Source of the DNA: Ignatzschineria sp.
Lineage (GTDB): Bacteria; Pseudomonadota; Gammaproteobacteria; Cardiobacteriales; Wohlfahrtiimonadaceae
Assembly: GCA_030151245.1 (NCBI GenBank)
Contig: JASLEF010000175.1
Span: 1-23,473, forward strand
Length of the DNA stretch: 23,473 bases
Direction: 5' to 3'
Shown: in pieces, positions 6,916 through 15,556 of the stretch
How positions within the stretch are numbered: position 1 is the first letter of the stretch
Layout of the letters: each line of letters starts with the position of its first letter
Notes under the pieces: generated by a model
The model's database searches: none
The model's input: the letters and a program-made list of their open reading frames with translations, nothing else
What the model was told of the DNA's origin: nothing
Position numbers and translations under genes: made by a program

Positions 6916-9201
6916 TTAGAATTTTGCTTCTATAGAGATCGCAAAATTTCGCTTCGGCGCAGTAAATCTTCCTAACCCCCTTCCATCTCGGTCTATACGA
7001 TTAGTTGTGCCATAGCTTGGTAGATCTCGCAAGTTATCCCATGTACTATAGCTGCGATTAAAGAGATTAAATACCCCTAAATTTAGCGTTACATCCTTAT
7101 CAATTTTCACCTGCCCTGTCAGATCGACAACCACATAAGAGGGACTTAACCAAGGCCATTCCTGCTCCTCTTTCCCACGCCAAGAGTACATCGTTTCTTT
7201 AGTATCCCGCCCTTTCTTTGCGGCGCTATATCTTGCCGTTAAAGCGCTACTCCATCGTTTAGAATCTGCTTCATAATCAATTCCTAGTACCATACTCCAT
7301 GGCTGAATCGATCTTAAGGGATCTCCATCTTGATTCTTCCCTTTACTATATTGCCCTTTGGCATGAAAATTCCAATTATCAGCCAAACCTAGAGCACTAC
7401 CATTGAGTGAACCACTAATCTCAATTCCAGATATCGTTGCCTTTGCCACATTCACAAATTGTATTTGATTCACATACAAATACTCGCCTCCGCCCCAAGG
7501 ATTATGAGGATCATACCAAGGGTTTTTCTGGCGCCCTTCTGATACGCGTTCATCAATAAAATTTCGGTAACGACTATGAAAGACCCCTAACCCGAAATGT
7601 GCAACATCGTTCACAAACTGGTAGGTAATCTCCTGATTTAAAGCCGTTTCAGGCTTAAGATCAGTATTAGGCATAAAATGGTTGGCGCCCCCTTTCCCAA
7701 ACTCAAAATAAACTTCTTCAATCTTGGGCGCTCTAAACCCCGTACTGATCTTATATCCTACCTGATGAGAGGGGGTTACATCATAGGTAAAATCTAATAA
7801 CCAAGATGGTTTAGAAAATGTTTTTTGGCTCGCATCATAACTAATAGGAAACTTATTACTGCCATCGAGTTGAGGACGATATTGATAGTGATCGTAACGA
7901 ACGCCTACCACGGCTTTTAATTGGGGAGAAAACTCTATCTGATCTTGAATGGAAAGTGCTGCAATCCGAGATTTTACCGGCGTCATAATGCTATAACTAG
8001 AAGGGTGCGTACCATCGCTGAGGTAGAGTACATCATGGTTATAATTTTTTAATGATGCATGGCGATACTCAAGCTTCGCTTCTAATAGATGCTCTTGTGA
8101 CCCCAGTGTTATCGCTTGTGTAAATAGCTGAGCTTTTAACATTTTTTGTCGTTGTTCAAAAGCCCGAAAATAGTGTTGATCAATCACTGAATGATTACTA
8201 TTTTTAACATTATAAGTATCAGACTTCATATGAATTTTTTGTTGAGCTAGAACAAGATTAAACGTATCGAGCCATGATTGATCATCTGCTAAATACTCAT
8301 ACTCTAATCCATAACGGTAATAAGGCGCTGTATCCGAAGCAAAACGGTGTGTTCCCCAACTATCAAAGCTCTTCTCTTCTGTATCTTGTTTCTGATCACG
8401 ATTTTCATAAAATGCCGTAAAGGTATGTGCCGGGCTCAGTTGATAACCCAATTTACTTAACCACGAGGTGGTACGACTTTTCACAGGATCGGGCTTACTT
8501 CGCGCGGAGCCATAAATATCTTCGCCAGTGCCGTCATTCACAGTTTCATGTCCCCAGCGTTTTGTCAGCTGTGCAAATCCGAATAACCTCTCTGTTCTAA
8601 ATCCCGCCCCAATAACTTGTCGCCACTCTCGATTTTTAGAGGTATACCCACTTTTTAAATACCCTCCTAACTGACGATCATCGGCAACAAAATCTTGAAT
8701 ACTTTTCGTTTTAAAATGAACAGAGCCTCCAATTGCGCCACTCCCATCACTCACTGAGTTAGCCCCTTTGGTAATGTTCACTTGGCTAATATTTTCATAT
8801 TCTGAATTATTAATACTGCCATTAAAGTAGCCATACCCTTTATAAATAGAGGGCATAAATGTTTCGGCTTGAGGCAATCCATCCACAATTACTGCCACAC
8901 GATCTTTATCAACTCCCCGAATCGCAAACCCATTACTCCCAGATCTCCCCGCTTCGCTAACACCAATTCCAACCTCTTTACGTAATAAATCACGCTCATC
9001 TTGAACCATATTTTTACTAAAATCTGCAGCCGTCTGCGAGACTTTAAAAAGAGTGGAGTTAACGGCTTCACCCTTAACAATGACGCTGGATAAATCAATA
9101 ATATCTTCTGTATGAGGTTCTGTGACATCCTTTGCCAATAATGAGGATGGCATCAAGATTACGGAGAATAAAATAAGGGGAATTGTTGGTTTGTATTTCA
9201 T
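6916..9201 (-). CDS. TonB-dependent haemoglobin/transferrin/lactoferrin-family receptor
   Basis: This 761-residue outer-membrane receptor is energised by TonB-ExbBD and takes iron or haem from host proteins. The start at 9201 is chosen over an upstream alternative at 9270 because it gives a signal peptide (MKYKPTIPLILFSVILMPSSLLA) and has AGGG just upstream. A TonB-box-like DLSSVIVKG follows at about 36-44. The plug has NGFAIRGVDKDRVAVIVDGL and EYENISQVNITKGANSVSDG, then GAIGGSV, hallmarks of the HmbR/TbpA/LbpA group. In the barrel, GFRAPKIEEVYFEFG precedes DLKPE, where haem receptors have FRAP and NPxL motifs; the NPxL element is altered to MPNTDL. The end TTNRIDRDGRGLGRFTAPKR leads to a terminal Phe. 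Ligand identity (haemoglobin, haem or transferrin) cannot be settled by eye. A Fur-like box covers the start region, so iron repression is likely. Confidence 0.9.
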   Translation of the reverse strand: MKYKPTIPLILFSVILMPSSLLAKDVTEPHTEDIIDLSSVIVKGEAVNSTLFKVSQTAADFSKNMVQDERDLLRKEVGIGVSEAGRSGSNGFAIRGVDKDRVAVIVDGLPQAETFMPSIYKGYGYFNGSINNSEYENISQVNITKGANSVSDGSGAIGGSVHFKTKSIQDFVADDRQLGGYLKSGYTSKNREWRQVIGAGFRTERLFGFAQLTKRWGHETVNDGTGEDIYGSARSKPDPVKSRTTSWLSKLGYQLSPAHTFTAFYENRDQKQDTEEKSFDSWGTHRFASDTAPYYRYGLEYEYLADDQSWLDTFNLVLAQQKIHMKSDTYNVKNSNHSVIDQHYFRAFEQRQKMLKAQLFTQAITLGSQEHLLEAKLEYRHASLKNYNHDVLYLSDGTHPSSYSIMTPVKSRIAALSIQDQIEFSPQLKAVVGVRYDHYQYRPQLDGSNKFPISYDASQKTFSKPSWLLDFTYDVTPSHQVGYKISTGFRAPKIEEVYFEFGKGGANHFMPNTDLKPETALNQEITYQFVNDVAHFGLGVFHSRYRNFIDERVSEGRQKNPWYDPHNPWGGGEYLYVNQIQFVNVAKATISGIEISGSLNGSALGLADNWNFHAKGQYSKGKNQDGDPLRSIQPWSMVLGIDYEADSKRWSSALTARYSAAKKGRDTKETMYSWRGKEEQEWPWLSPSYVVVDLTGQVKIDKDVTLNLGVFNLFNRSYSTWDNLRDLPSYGTTNRIDRDGRGLGRFTAPKRNFAISIEAKF

Positions 9202-9215
9202 GACCCTGCCTGAAT

Positions 9216-9234
9216 AGTAATGTGAATTATTATC
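9216..9234 (-). promoter_or_regulatory. Fur-box-like operator
   Basis: The minus strand reads GATAATAATTCACATTACT, which matches the 19-bp Fur consensus GATAATGATAATCATTATC at 13 positions. It sits 14 bp upstream of the receptor ATG, just downstream of a candidate -10, where bound Fur would block transcription. Confidence 0.55.
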
Positions 9235-9241
9235 AAATAGG

Positions 9242-9270
9242 AATCTATCAAAAAAGAGAACGATTAACAA
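9242..9270 (-). promoter_or_regulatory. Candidate promoter of the TonB receptor
   Basis: TTGTTA (complement of 9265-9270), a 17-bp spacer and TAGATT (complement of 9242-9247) form a sigma-70-like pair. The predicted start near 9235 would place the Fur-like box across the initial transcribed bases. Confidence 0.4.
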
Positions 9271-9306
9271 TATAATTATTTGTTTAAGAAAAGCTAAACA
9301 GCAAAA

Positions 9307-9342
9307 AAAAAGATCTGTTCCTTCCCTTAAACAGATCTTTTT
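9307..9342. terminator. Bidirectional hairpin terminator between the receptor and the yejK-like gene
   Basis: A perfect 13-bp stem (9307-9319 with 9330-9342, core AAAAAGATCTGTT) with a 10-nt loop has A-runs and T-runs on both sides, so it can stop transcription either way. It would shield the receptor promoter from transcripts coming from 9919-10989. Confidence 0.75.
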
Positions 9343-9371
9343 CCTATCACAGATTTCCTAAAAAAACGATA

Positions 9372-9400
9372 TTTAAAAAGCACTTAGCTTACTTTATAAT
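9372..9400 (+). promoter_or_regulatory. Candidate promoter with perfect -10
   Basis: A perfect TATAAT (9395-9400) has TTTAAA 17 bp upstream (9372-9377, weak -35). It points at the small ORF at 9479. In AT-rich DNA this can arise by chance. Confidence 0.35.
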
Positions 9401-9478
9401 AATCTTTCACTTCCCTTCTTATCAGATACTTTCAAGGTATCCCATACTTTAAAATAGTTCTTTTAGGGGGGTAAAAAA

Positions 9479-9601
9479 ATGAAATTTCCGCAAACTTTTT
9501 CTAAAAAAGCCATCAAAATGACCATCAATAATTCAAAGGATCACGGATACTTACCAATCGATTGCGGCATAAAAATTTCAATGAAGATTTATGAAAAATA
9601 G
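9479..9601 (+). CDS. Possible 40-residue small protein, unknown
   Basis: ATG at 9479 opens a 40-codon frame ending in TAG, reading MKFPQTFSKKAIKMTINNSK... and ending ...KISMKIYEK. It is basic (rich in Lys) with one Cys and no membrane segment. The support is a strong purine-rich Shine-Dalgarno (AGGGGGG, 7 bases before the ATG) and a TATAAT about 80 bases upstream. I recognise no family; it is not HemP, the small protein often found by haem receptor genes. No terminator follows. It may be a real small protein, a leader ORF or chance. Confidence 0.3.
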   Translation: MKFPQTFSKKAIKMTINNSKDHGYLPIDCGIKISMKIYEK

Positions 9602-9918
9602 AGATCTATAATCAAATAGCTCCCTATAAATTCCAAAAAATTCAGATCAAATTCAATAAATCTGCCTCTCCCTCACAAAGATTCTTCCTTTGAAGCAAAT
9701 ACAATCATCATTGCACTTTAATGTATATCTAGACGATTGCCATGCATAATAAAAGTCTGCAGAATTTATCTAGTCACCATATACTCGCTTTTAAAAGAAT
9801 GTTGAATCAGGGCACGCTTGAGACGATTCATCATATTATCGCTGACAAGTAGGTTTCTCTCATTCCCCTTAAGGCGTAATCACTGTTAAATCTATCAACA
9901 TTGGAATAAGGCTATTTA
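9602..9918. other. Non-coding stretch with one short fragment ORF
   Basis: No gene can be supported over these 317 bases. On the minus strand a 22-codon frame (9834 to 9766) reads MMNRLKRALIQHSFKSEYMV plus TR and then TAA. Its frame stays open upstream for about 11 codons (GNERNLLVSDN). The composition looks protein-like and could be the tail of a decayed gene, but I cannot name it. I see no convincing terminator for the 9919-10989 gene here. Confidence 0.3.
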
Positions 9919-10989
9919 TCAAAATGACTCTTCATCATCGGCGTCATATAGATCAAAATCAATCACGGCTCGAAAGCCATTTTCCGTCTCTTCAATCGTA
10001 ATCCCATTTAAATAGGCATTAGGATTACTAATCATCAGATCGACTCCTTTTGCCACTCGCATCTTCTTCATAATGCCTGCTGATTGCTCCCGAAACTCAT
10101 GGCTTGATACCGCAATATTGCGATCAATTTCAAACCCAGATTTATTCTGCACGGCATTAAAGACTCGATTAATATCTTGCTCCTCCATATAGGAGCGAGA
10201 ATAATCTTCAAGATCTCGGAAACGAATCTCTTCATGTTCATCTAAATGCGCTTCTAAACTTTTATTAAACTCTAAACGTTGGTCAGGCTTTTCAATTCTC
10301 TTACTGAGCCCTCGTAATAAATCACTACTAGCTTTAAGCTCAGCAAGTTCCGTCTGTTTCGGCTGAAGATTCAAAAAATCATCATGCCAATATTTAGTTC
10401 GTTTCTTATGACTATCAATTGCTAAAACAGAATAATCATGCGCTAAAATTAACGCCCCCTTTTGAATATCTTTCAGCGAAATGCCCTCTTTCTCTACAAA
10501 TTCAAGCGTGCCATTGTTGTCAAAAATATCGAGATAATCATCTTTCGATTCCACCTTAAAAATCCCTAAAGCCTCTGTATTTTCAGCATTATCATAGATA
10601 TTTGAAAAGAGGATAACAATAAAGTCCCCACCGGAGATATTCGGGTGATTCGTCACACTGTAGAGATGTTTCGCGATCTCGACAGATCTTTCTTGAAATA
10701 GAACCTCTTCGGTAAAAATCTTTGCCGATAACTCTGCAATGAGATTCACTGTCGAAGCTTTTTGTGATGAACCATCTTCCGACGATTCGATTATGACTTC
10801 ATCTAAATTAAACTCATAGGTATCTTCTAGCTCCGATAATGGCAAGAGATAATGTTCTAACAAGAGAGATTCCAAAGATTCACTCGGCAAAATACTTGTC
10901 TGTGAAAAAGTACACGCTTCTTCTCGCCCACCATTGCCTACTTGGTGAATAATGATCTTCTCTATTTTTGCCGAACTGATATTTAACAT
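9919..10989 (-). CDS. Nucleoid-associated protein, YejK/NdpA (NA37) family
   Basis: This protein of about 356 residues matches the 37-kDa nucleoid-associated family, cytoplasmic DNA-associated proteins of uncertain exact role. The N-terminus SSAKIEKIIIHQVGN, the acidic SELEDTYEFNLDEVI region, the FIVILFSNIYDNAENTEALGIFKVE stretch and the C-terminal segment ending in IDFDLYDADDEESF fit this family. The ATG at 10989 (MLNISSAK) is preferred over a TTG four codons upstream, because the TTGAGG..AGGG tract then serves as ribosome binding site. It is divergent from yqjG, and a candidate promoter lies at 11028-11055. It is longer and more acidic than E. coli YejK (335 residues). In some genomes such genes lie in defence or mobile regions; here no such neighbours are seen. 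Confidence 0.75.
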   Translation of the reverse strand: MLNISSAKIEKIIIHQVGNGGREEACTFSQTSILPSESLESLLLEHYLLPLSELEDTYEFNLDEVIIESSEDGSSQKASTVNLIAELSAKIFTEEVLFQERSVEIAKHLYSVTNHPNISGGDFIVILFSNIYDNAENTEALGIFKVESKDDYLDIFDNNGTLEFVEKEGISLKDIQKGALILAHDYSVLAIDSHKKRTKYWHDDFLNLQPKQTELAELKASSDLLRGLSKRIEKPDQRLEFNKSLEAHLDEHEEIRFRDLEDYSRSYMEEQDINRVFNAVQNKSGFEIDRNIAVSSHEFREQSAGIMKKMRVAKGVDLMISNPNAYLNGITIEETENGFRAVIDFDLYDADDEESF

Positions 10990-11027
10990 GCCCTGCCTCA
11001 ATTGAATGCTGTTGAATGAAGCTATTA

Positions 11028-11055
11028 AATATATCGTTTAATTTTAAAATGTAAA
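11028..11055 (-). promoter_or_regulatory. Candidate promoter of the yejK-like gene
   Basis: TTTACA (complement of 11050-11055), a 16-bp spacer and TATATT (complement of 11028-11033) lie about 40-65 bases upstream of the ATG. Confidence 0.45.
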
Positions 11056-11230
11056 TCTTAAGCGATTGTTTATCTTAAACGCGCGCAGCTATAAACCTGA
11101 ATATATTTAACACTCCTCATCTATAAAATAGATTCTGACATAACATGAGAAAAGATGAGCGATATAGTATTCGTGAATTCGATGCACAAGATAAATGACA
11201 ATCGACAATCTCCACCATAAATTCAAAATG

Positions 11231-11259
11231 TTACAATGCTCCCCTGCACTATTTATCAT
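11231..11259 (+). promoter_or_regulatory. Candidate promoter of yqjG
   Basis: TTACAA (11231-11236), a 17-bp spacer and TATCAT (11254-11259) precede the gene. The strong Shine-Dalgarno GAGGAGAGG (11266-11274) begins almost at the predicted transcript start, so the leader would be very short. Confidence 0.45.
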
Positions 11260-11282
11260 GATAGCGAGGAGAGGTTTATATA

Positions 11283-12212
11283 ATGAACAGTATTAAGAAA
11301 GGCAGTTTCGAACGTCAAGAGAGTCTATTTCGTAACTGGATTACCCAAGATGGTAATGCCGGTATTTCAGGTTCTGGCGGTTTTATGCCGGAAAAAGATC
11401 GCTACCATCTCTATGTGAGCCTAGCTTGTCCTTGGGCGAATCGCACGCTGATTATGCGTAACTTAAAAGGGTTGCAAGATTTTATTCCTATCACCGTTGT
11501 CCATTGGCGGATGGGTAAGGAAAGTTGGCATTTTGAAGCAGAAAACGGTGCTGAGGAAGATCCTCTATATCACGCCAAATTCCTCTATGAACTTTATCGT
11601 AAAGTCGACCCTCACTATGAAGAGAACGGCGGTGTGGTCACGGTTCCTCTATTGTGGGATAAGAAGAACAGTACCGTTGTCAGCAATGAATCTGCAGAAA
11701 TCATCCGCATGTTTAACTCGGCATTTGACCATGTTGGCGCAATGAGTGGTGACTATTATCCAGAACATCTCCGCGATGAGATCAATACAATGAATGATCG
11801 CCTCTACAATTCAATTAATAATGGGGTGTATCGTTGTGGTTTTGCCACTAGTCAAGAAGCATATAATATCGCTTATGAGGAACTTTTTAGCGCACTCGAC
11901 TATTTAGAAAACCACCTCAAAGAGAAACATTATCTAATTGCTGATCAACTGACGGAAGCAGATATTCGTCTCTTTGTTACTCTCATTCGCTTTGACGCTG
12001 TTTATTACAGTCACTTTAAATGCAATCGCCAACAACTGCGAGATTTCCCTGAAATCTGGCGCTACCTTCGTGAACTTTACGCCCGCCCAGAATTTCAAGA
12101 AACCATTAATATGTTTCACATTAAACATCACTACTATGAAAGCCACCCCAACCTTAATCCTTCCGGTATTACTCCCAAAGGACCCGAGATTGATTTCTCT
12201 TTGCCCCTTTAA
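11283..12212 (+). CDS. yqjG: Glutathionyl-hydroquinone reductase (YqjG/ECM4-type GST)
   Basis: This 309-residue cytoplasmic enzyme belongs to the Xi-class glutathione transferases, which reduce glutathionyl-hydroquinones to hydroquinones with release of oxidised glutathione. The N-terminal thioredoxin-like domain holds the family signature RYHLYVSLACPWANRTLIMR (residues 40-59), with catalytic Cys49 in CPWA. VVHWRMGKESWHF follows. The substrate-side helical domain runs from about 160, with YRCGFATSQEAYN and EADIRLFVTLIRFDAVYYSHFK, the usual Xi-class stretch. It is slightly shorter than E. coli YqjG (328). It has its own promoter and shares a two-way terminator (12365-12396) with the convergent aae operon. 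Together with the aae pump it suggests handling of aromatic or quinone compounds, which is inference. Confidence 0.93.
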   Translation: MNSIKKGSFERQESLFRNWITQDGNAGISGSGGFMPEKDRYHLYVSLACPWANRTLIMRNLKGLQDFIPITVVHWRMGKESWHFEAENGAEEDPLYHAKFLYELYRKVDPHYEENGGVVTVPLLWDKKNSTVVSNESAEIIRMFNSAFDHVGAMSGDYYPEHLRDEINTMNDRLYNSINNGVYRCGFATSQEAYNIAYEELFSALDYLENHLKEKHYLIADQLTEADIRLFVTLIRFDAVYYSHFKCNRQQLRDFPEIWRYLRELYARPEFQETINMFHIKHHYYESHPNLNPSGITPKGPEIDFSLPL

Positions 12213-12364
12213 GCTTTCACAGATTAATAGAGGACCGACCCTTCATCATTACAACATCCTATAGATCGCTATCACATGAAGGGGTATTCAGGGCTTTACC
12301 GTCAAACAATCAATAAATAAAATTCATAGTGGTGGCGGTCATTGTAGTTCTAGTTATAAAAACT

Positions 12365-12396
12365 AAAAATCTCATCTTCTATAAGATGAGATTTTT
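12365..12396. terminator. Bidirectional terminator between yqjG and aaeB
   Basis: A perfect 14-bp stem (12365-12378 with 12383-12396; core ATCTCATCTT/AAGATGAGAT) with a 4-nt CTAT loop is flanked by A and T runs on both sides. It serves the two converging genes. Confidence 0.93.
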
Positions 12397-12445
12397 AAAA
12401 GAGGTTTTATAAAAAGAGATAGACTACCTAATATCCATCAAAGCC

Positions 12446-14392
12446 TTAAGTGCTAAACTCTAGAAACTCGTTAAAAGAAGTTAAAGCACAACGCAATACC
12501 CAATAAGTCAATTGCTCATCAGATTGCGCCGTCTGCTCTAGCTTGCTGACAATCATCAATGCCTCTTTAAATCGTTCCTCTTTAATCGCCCTAATGAGAT
12601 GATCAGGAATATCCCACTCTATTCCCGCTGTTTGTAATTTTAACTGTTCTTTTAAAATCACAACCGTCAAAAAGCAATACGCTAAAAAAGTACTCTTTTC
12701 ATGAATATCCGGCACCACTTTTGCCTGTTGTACTGCACTACTTAAAAGAGCTTCATAATTTTTCACCGATTTAACCGAGACATGATTCGCTAACGCTGAA
12801 AATTGTTGCATAATATCTTGCTGAATACGCTCCATTTTCCGCTCATTCGAGGTAGGTCGAATAAGATGAAAAATTAATAGGATAATTCCTAATGCGACAA
12901 GTAATGCGAAAACTTGATTAATAAAAGCGTTCATATCAAAACTCATCGGATTTGAAAATCCAATCAAAAAGCTCGACGCTAAAAGAAATCCATAACCCAC
13001 TAAAAACCCCAACATTGAGCTAGCACGAATTGTCGCCGCCACAAAATAGATTGGCAAAATAATCATCATCGCCGGGATAATACTTGTGGCCTGAATCAAT
13101 ACCCCAAACTTTAATATAAACGAAATGGGGACGGTCAATAATAGGGTTAAACCAAATGTCATCGTTAACAGCTTTGTAATCATGGGATAAGTGGCCCCTA
13201 ACGTACAAAGAATCCCTATTAACACCAACAATATATAGCCCATATCCCATTGCGTACCCATCCAGAAAAACATCCCTAAAAGAATACTCACGAAGGTTCT
13301 ACTTGCATTAATTAAAGCCTCTTTTCTATCACTATAATGCACACTTCTTCCGGGCATATAGAAATTTTCATCCACAGGCTGATCTAATCTTGTTTGATAA
13401 AACTCGATGAATTTTTCATCTAATTTAGCCACAAACTCTCGCCCTTTGGCTGTTTGTAATAAGGCTGCAGGTGCTTTAGGTCTTCGATTGAGTTTCTCTT
13501 CAGCAATCCCTGCAGATGCAAACCATTCATTCAACCGAGTGAGATACTCCACAACGGCCGAGCGATCGGATTTTAATAGATCTTGCTTGATTGACTGTAA
13601 AACTAACACGCCCGATACTGCTCGCATCAAGCGATAAGTATAACGATAGATCGCCTGATTATCTTCTCGTTCTGTAGAGACTGATAAAAATTCCTGATAA
13701 ATCAAATCCCTAAAATCCATCAAACTTAATAACATCTTTTCGTACTGTTTATTAAACTTTAGAGGATCAAAATCTGCCGTTAATAAGGATTGATAGAGCT
13801 GCTTCACACTAGATCGTTGTAAGCGCAACTTCTGCTTAACAAGAACTCGTTCTAAATATGCTGGCCATAACATAGAGATAAAAAATGCCGTGACCAATCC
13901 AATGAGGATCTCCAAGATACGTGCCTGCGTAATCTGAAATACCATATACGAAGAGGGCGAGATAGAGAGGGCAAATCCCAATATCGCAGAAGTATAACCA
14001 CAAAGTGCAAAACAGTAAGAGAGTGTTGCCCCCCGCATACTCGCTAAATAGGAGCAGATTGCTAACCAAAATGCCATATAGATCGTAAATAACCACTGAT
14101 CATCTAATGCAATCGCCGCTAATAGATTCACAACAATCGCACCAACTAACGTGCCGATTAAACGTGCTAAAAACTTCTCAACCAACATACTCTGCATCGG
14201 TAGCGTGACAATCATGACTGTCATAATTGACCAGTAAGGCTTATCCGTTTGTAATCTAAATGCGATAAACCATGCTAATCCAACCCCCACAGCCACACGT
14301 AATCCATAAGAATAATTAAGGCCGGCAAAATAACGTCCTAATTTTTCAAGGAAAAGTCCCCATTTAGATGATTGAAAATTCGTCTGATTCAT
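12446..14392 (-). CDS. aaeB: FUSC-family efflux pump inner-membrane subunit, AaeB-like
   Basis: This 648-residue inner-membrane protein fits the fusaric acid resistance/AaeB family, which exports aromatic carboxylic acids such as p-hydroxybenzoate with an AaeA-type adaptor. It has the duplicated FUSC plan: an N-terminal membrane block (about residues 28-185: YSYGLRVAVGVGLAWFIAFR, YWSIMTVMIVTLPMQSMLVE), a long cytoplasmic helical domain (about 185-365), a second membrane block (about 365-515) and a helical cytoplasmic tail. The length matches E. coli AaeB (655). It is the last gene of the operon; its ATG lies 2 bases after the aaeA stop. Substrates cannot be read from the sequence; no outer-membrane factor is in the window. 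Confidence 0.88.
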   Translation of the reverse strand: MNQTNFQSSKWGLFLEKLGRYFAGLNYSYGLRVAVGVGLAWFIAFRLQTDKPYWSIMTVMIVTLPMQSMLVEKFLARLIGTLVGAIVVNLLAAIALDDQWLFTIYMAFWLAICSYLASMRGATLSYCFALCGYTSAILGFALSISPSSYMVFQITQARILEILIGLVTAFFISMLWPAYLERVLVKQKLRLQRSSVKQLYQSLLTADFDPLKFNKQYEKMLLSLMDFRDLIYQEFLSVSTEREDNQAIYRYTYRLMRAVSGVLVLQSIKQDLLKSDRSAVVEYLTRLNEWFASAGIAEEKLNRRPKAPAALLQTAKGREFVAKLDEKFIEFYQTRLDQPVDENFYMPGRSVHYSDRKEALINASRTFVSILLGMFFWMGTQWDMGYILLVLIGILCTLGATYPMITKLLTMTFGLTLLLTVPISFILKFGVLIQATSIIPAMMIILPIYFVAATIRASSMLGFLVGYGFLLASSFLIGFSNPMSFDMNAFINQVFALLVALGIILLIFHLIRPTSNERKMERIQQDIMQQFSALANHVSVKSVKNYEALLSSAVQQAKVVPDIHEKSTFLAYCFLTVVILKEQLKLQTAGIEWDIPDHLIRAIKEERFKEALMIVSKLEQTAQSDEQLTYWVLRCALTSFNEFLEFST

Positions 14393-14394
14393 GA

Positions 14395-15285
14395 TTATTC
14401 CGTTGACTCATGCATTTCATCTAAGACGATAATCGTCACGGTAGTCCCGGCAATAAGATTATGAGCATCTAACTCCTCCTCACTATAATCGAAAGCTACT
14501 TTTACCGGAATCCTCTGTGCTAATGTCACCCACGGATAATTGGGCTTTACCGCCTGTAATAGCTGCTCTCCAGTTTGTGCACTTTGATCAAATATCGCTC
14601 GACCATAACCTGTAATATAGCCATACATCTTTTCGCCACCGTTATAAGGTACGATCTCAACACGTCGCCCCACTTTGATATAAGGGAGCTTTGTCTCTTC
14701 AAAATAACCTACGGCATGGAAACTATCTTTATCAACCAATGCAAAAAGAGGTTGTCCTGCAGGAATAAAATTTCCTTGTCGTATATTCATATTAGTGACA
14801 TAACCACTTACCTCGGCATAAACTTTCGTCCGACTAAGATCAAGCTTGGCTTTCTCTACGACAATCTCGGCTTGTTGCACCTGATCATTGAGGAGATCTA
14901 AATTATATTTTACCTCTTCCAGATGCTCTTTTGAGATTGCGGCAATATTCCCAAGCTCTGTTCTACGCGCATATTGTAAAGCGGCCTGTTCTTGTCGTAT
15001 GCGTAATTGTTCTAATTGCGCTTCTGAATTTCGAAGATTAATTTCATAATCTATCGGATCAATTTCAAATAGTAGATCCCCCTTCTCAACGAGCTGGTTA
15101 TCCATAATCGGCAGATTGATCAGTTTACCCGATACCTGAGCAGATACTTGAATCACATCCGCACGAATCTTGCCATCTCGGGTCCATCCCCCTAAGACGT
15201 AAAAATTCCACAATTGAAAAGCGACAACAATCAGTACAAATGCCGCAATGACGGTGATTAAATAGCGTTTTAAAGCGTTTTTCAT
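14395..15285 (-). CDS. aaeA: HlyD-family periplasmic adaptor, AaeA-like
   Basis: This 296-residue membrane-fusion protein joins the inner-membrane AaeB pump to an outer-membrane channel. Residues about 8-28 (RYLITVIAAFVLIVVAFQLW) are the single N-terminal membrane anchor. A lipoyl-like half (RADVIQVSAQVSGKLINLPI, 42-61) precedes the helical hairpin (about 80-150, RNSEAQLEQLRIRQEQAALQ and onward). The second lipoyl half follows (YVTNMNIRQGNFIPAGQPLF), then the beta-barrel domain. The length fits E. coli AaeA (310). It starts 2 bases after the aaeX stop, with AAGG inside the aaeX end, so translation is coupled. Confidence 0.92.
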   Translation of the reverse strand: MKNALKRYLITVIAAFVLIVVAFQLWNFYVLGGWTRDGKIRADVIQVSAQVSGKLINLPIMDNQLVEKGDLLFEIDPIDYEINLRNSEAQLEQLRIRQEQAALQYARRTELGNIAAISKEHLEEVKYNLDLLNDQVQQAEIVVEKAKLDLSRTKVYAEVSGYVTNMNIRQGNFIPAGQPLFALVDKDSFHAVGYFEETKLPYIKVGRRVEIVPYNGGEKMYGYITGYGRAIFDQSAQTGEQLLQAVKPNYPWVTLAQRIPVKVAFDYSEEELDAHNLIAGTTVTIIVLDEMHESTE

Positions 15286-15287
15286 AA

Positions 15288-15497
15288 TTAACCTTGCAGG
15301 AATAAAAAGATTAAATGGCTCACATAGAGCGACACAAAGTAGAGACTAATATCTACCAGATTAGGATGCCAAATCCCTCCTGAATAGAGCTTTTTCCGAT
15401 AAAAACCACGCGCAATCAGCCAAATAAAAAAGCCTAAAATCAATACTTTTAAGATGCCGGGTAAAAATACTAATGACCCAAATACTAATTCTGTCAT
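15288..15497 (-). CDS. aaeX: AaeX-like small membrane protein (DUF1656)
   Basis: This 69-residue protein has two membrane helices (LVFLPGILKVLILGFFIWLI and LVDISLYFVSLYVSHLIFLF) and belongs to the DUF1656 family. Such proteins are the first gene of aae-type efflux operons; their function is unknown. The ATG at 15497 (MTELVFG) is chosen over a TTG four codons upstream because GGGAGAG then serves as the ribosome binding site. Operon order aaeX-aaeA-aaeB equals that of E. coli, but the LysR regulator aaeR is not next to it. Confidence 0.88.
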   Translation of the reverse strand: MTELVFGSLVFLPGILKVLILGFFIWLIARGFYRKKLYSGGIWHPNLVDISLYFVSLYVSHLIFLFLQG

Positions 15498-15556
15498 CTT
15501 CTCTCCCAATATAATATGGTTCTACTTGATCGTTATTTTGATTATTTTAATTAACC

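Noticed and set aside
12239..12283. Inverted repeat CCCTTCAT...ATGAAGGG after yqjG
   Set aside because: The arms are only 8 bp with a 29-base loop, and the strong terminator at 12365-12396 explains the end of the gene.
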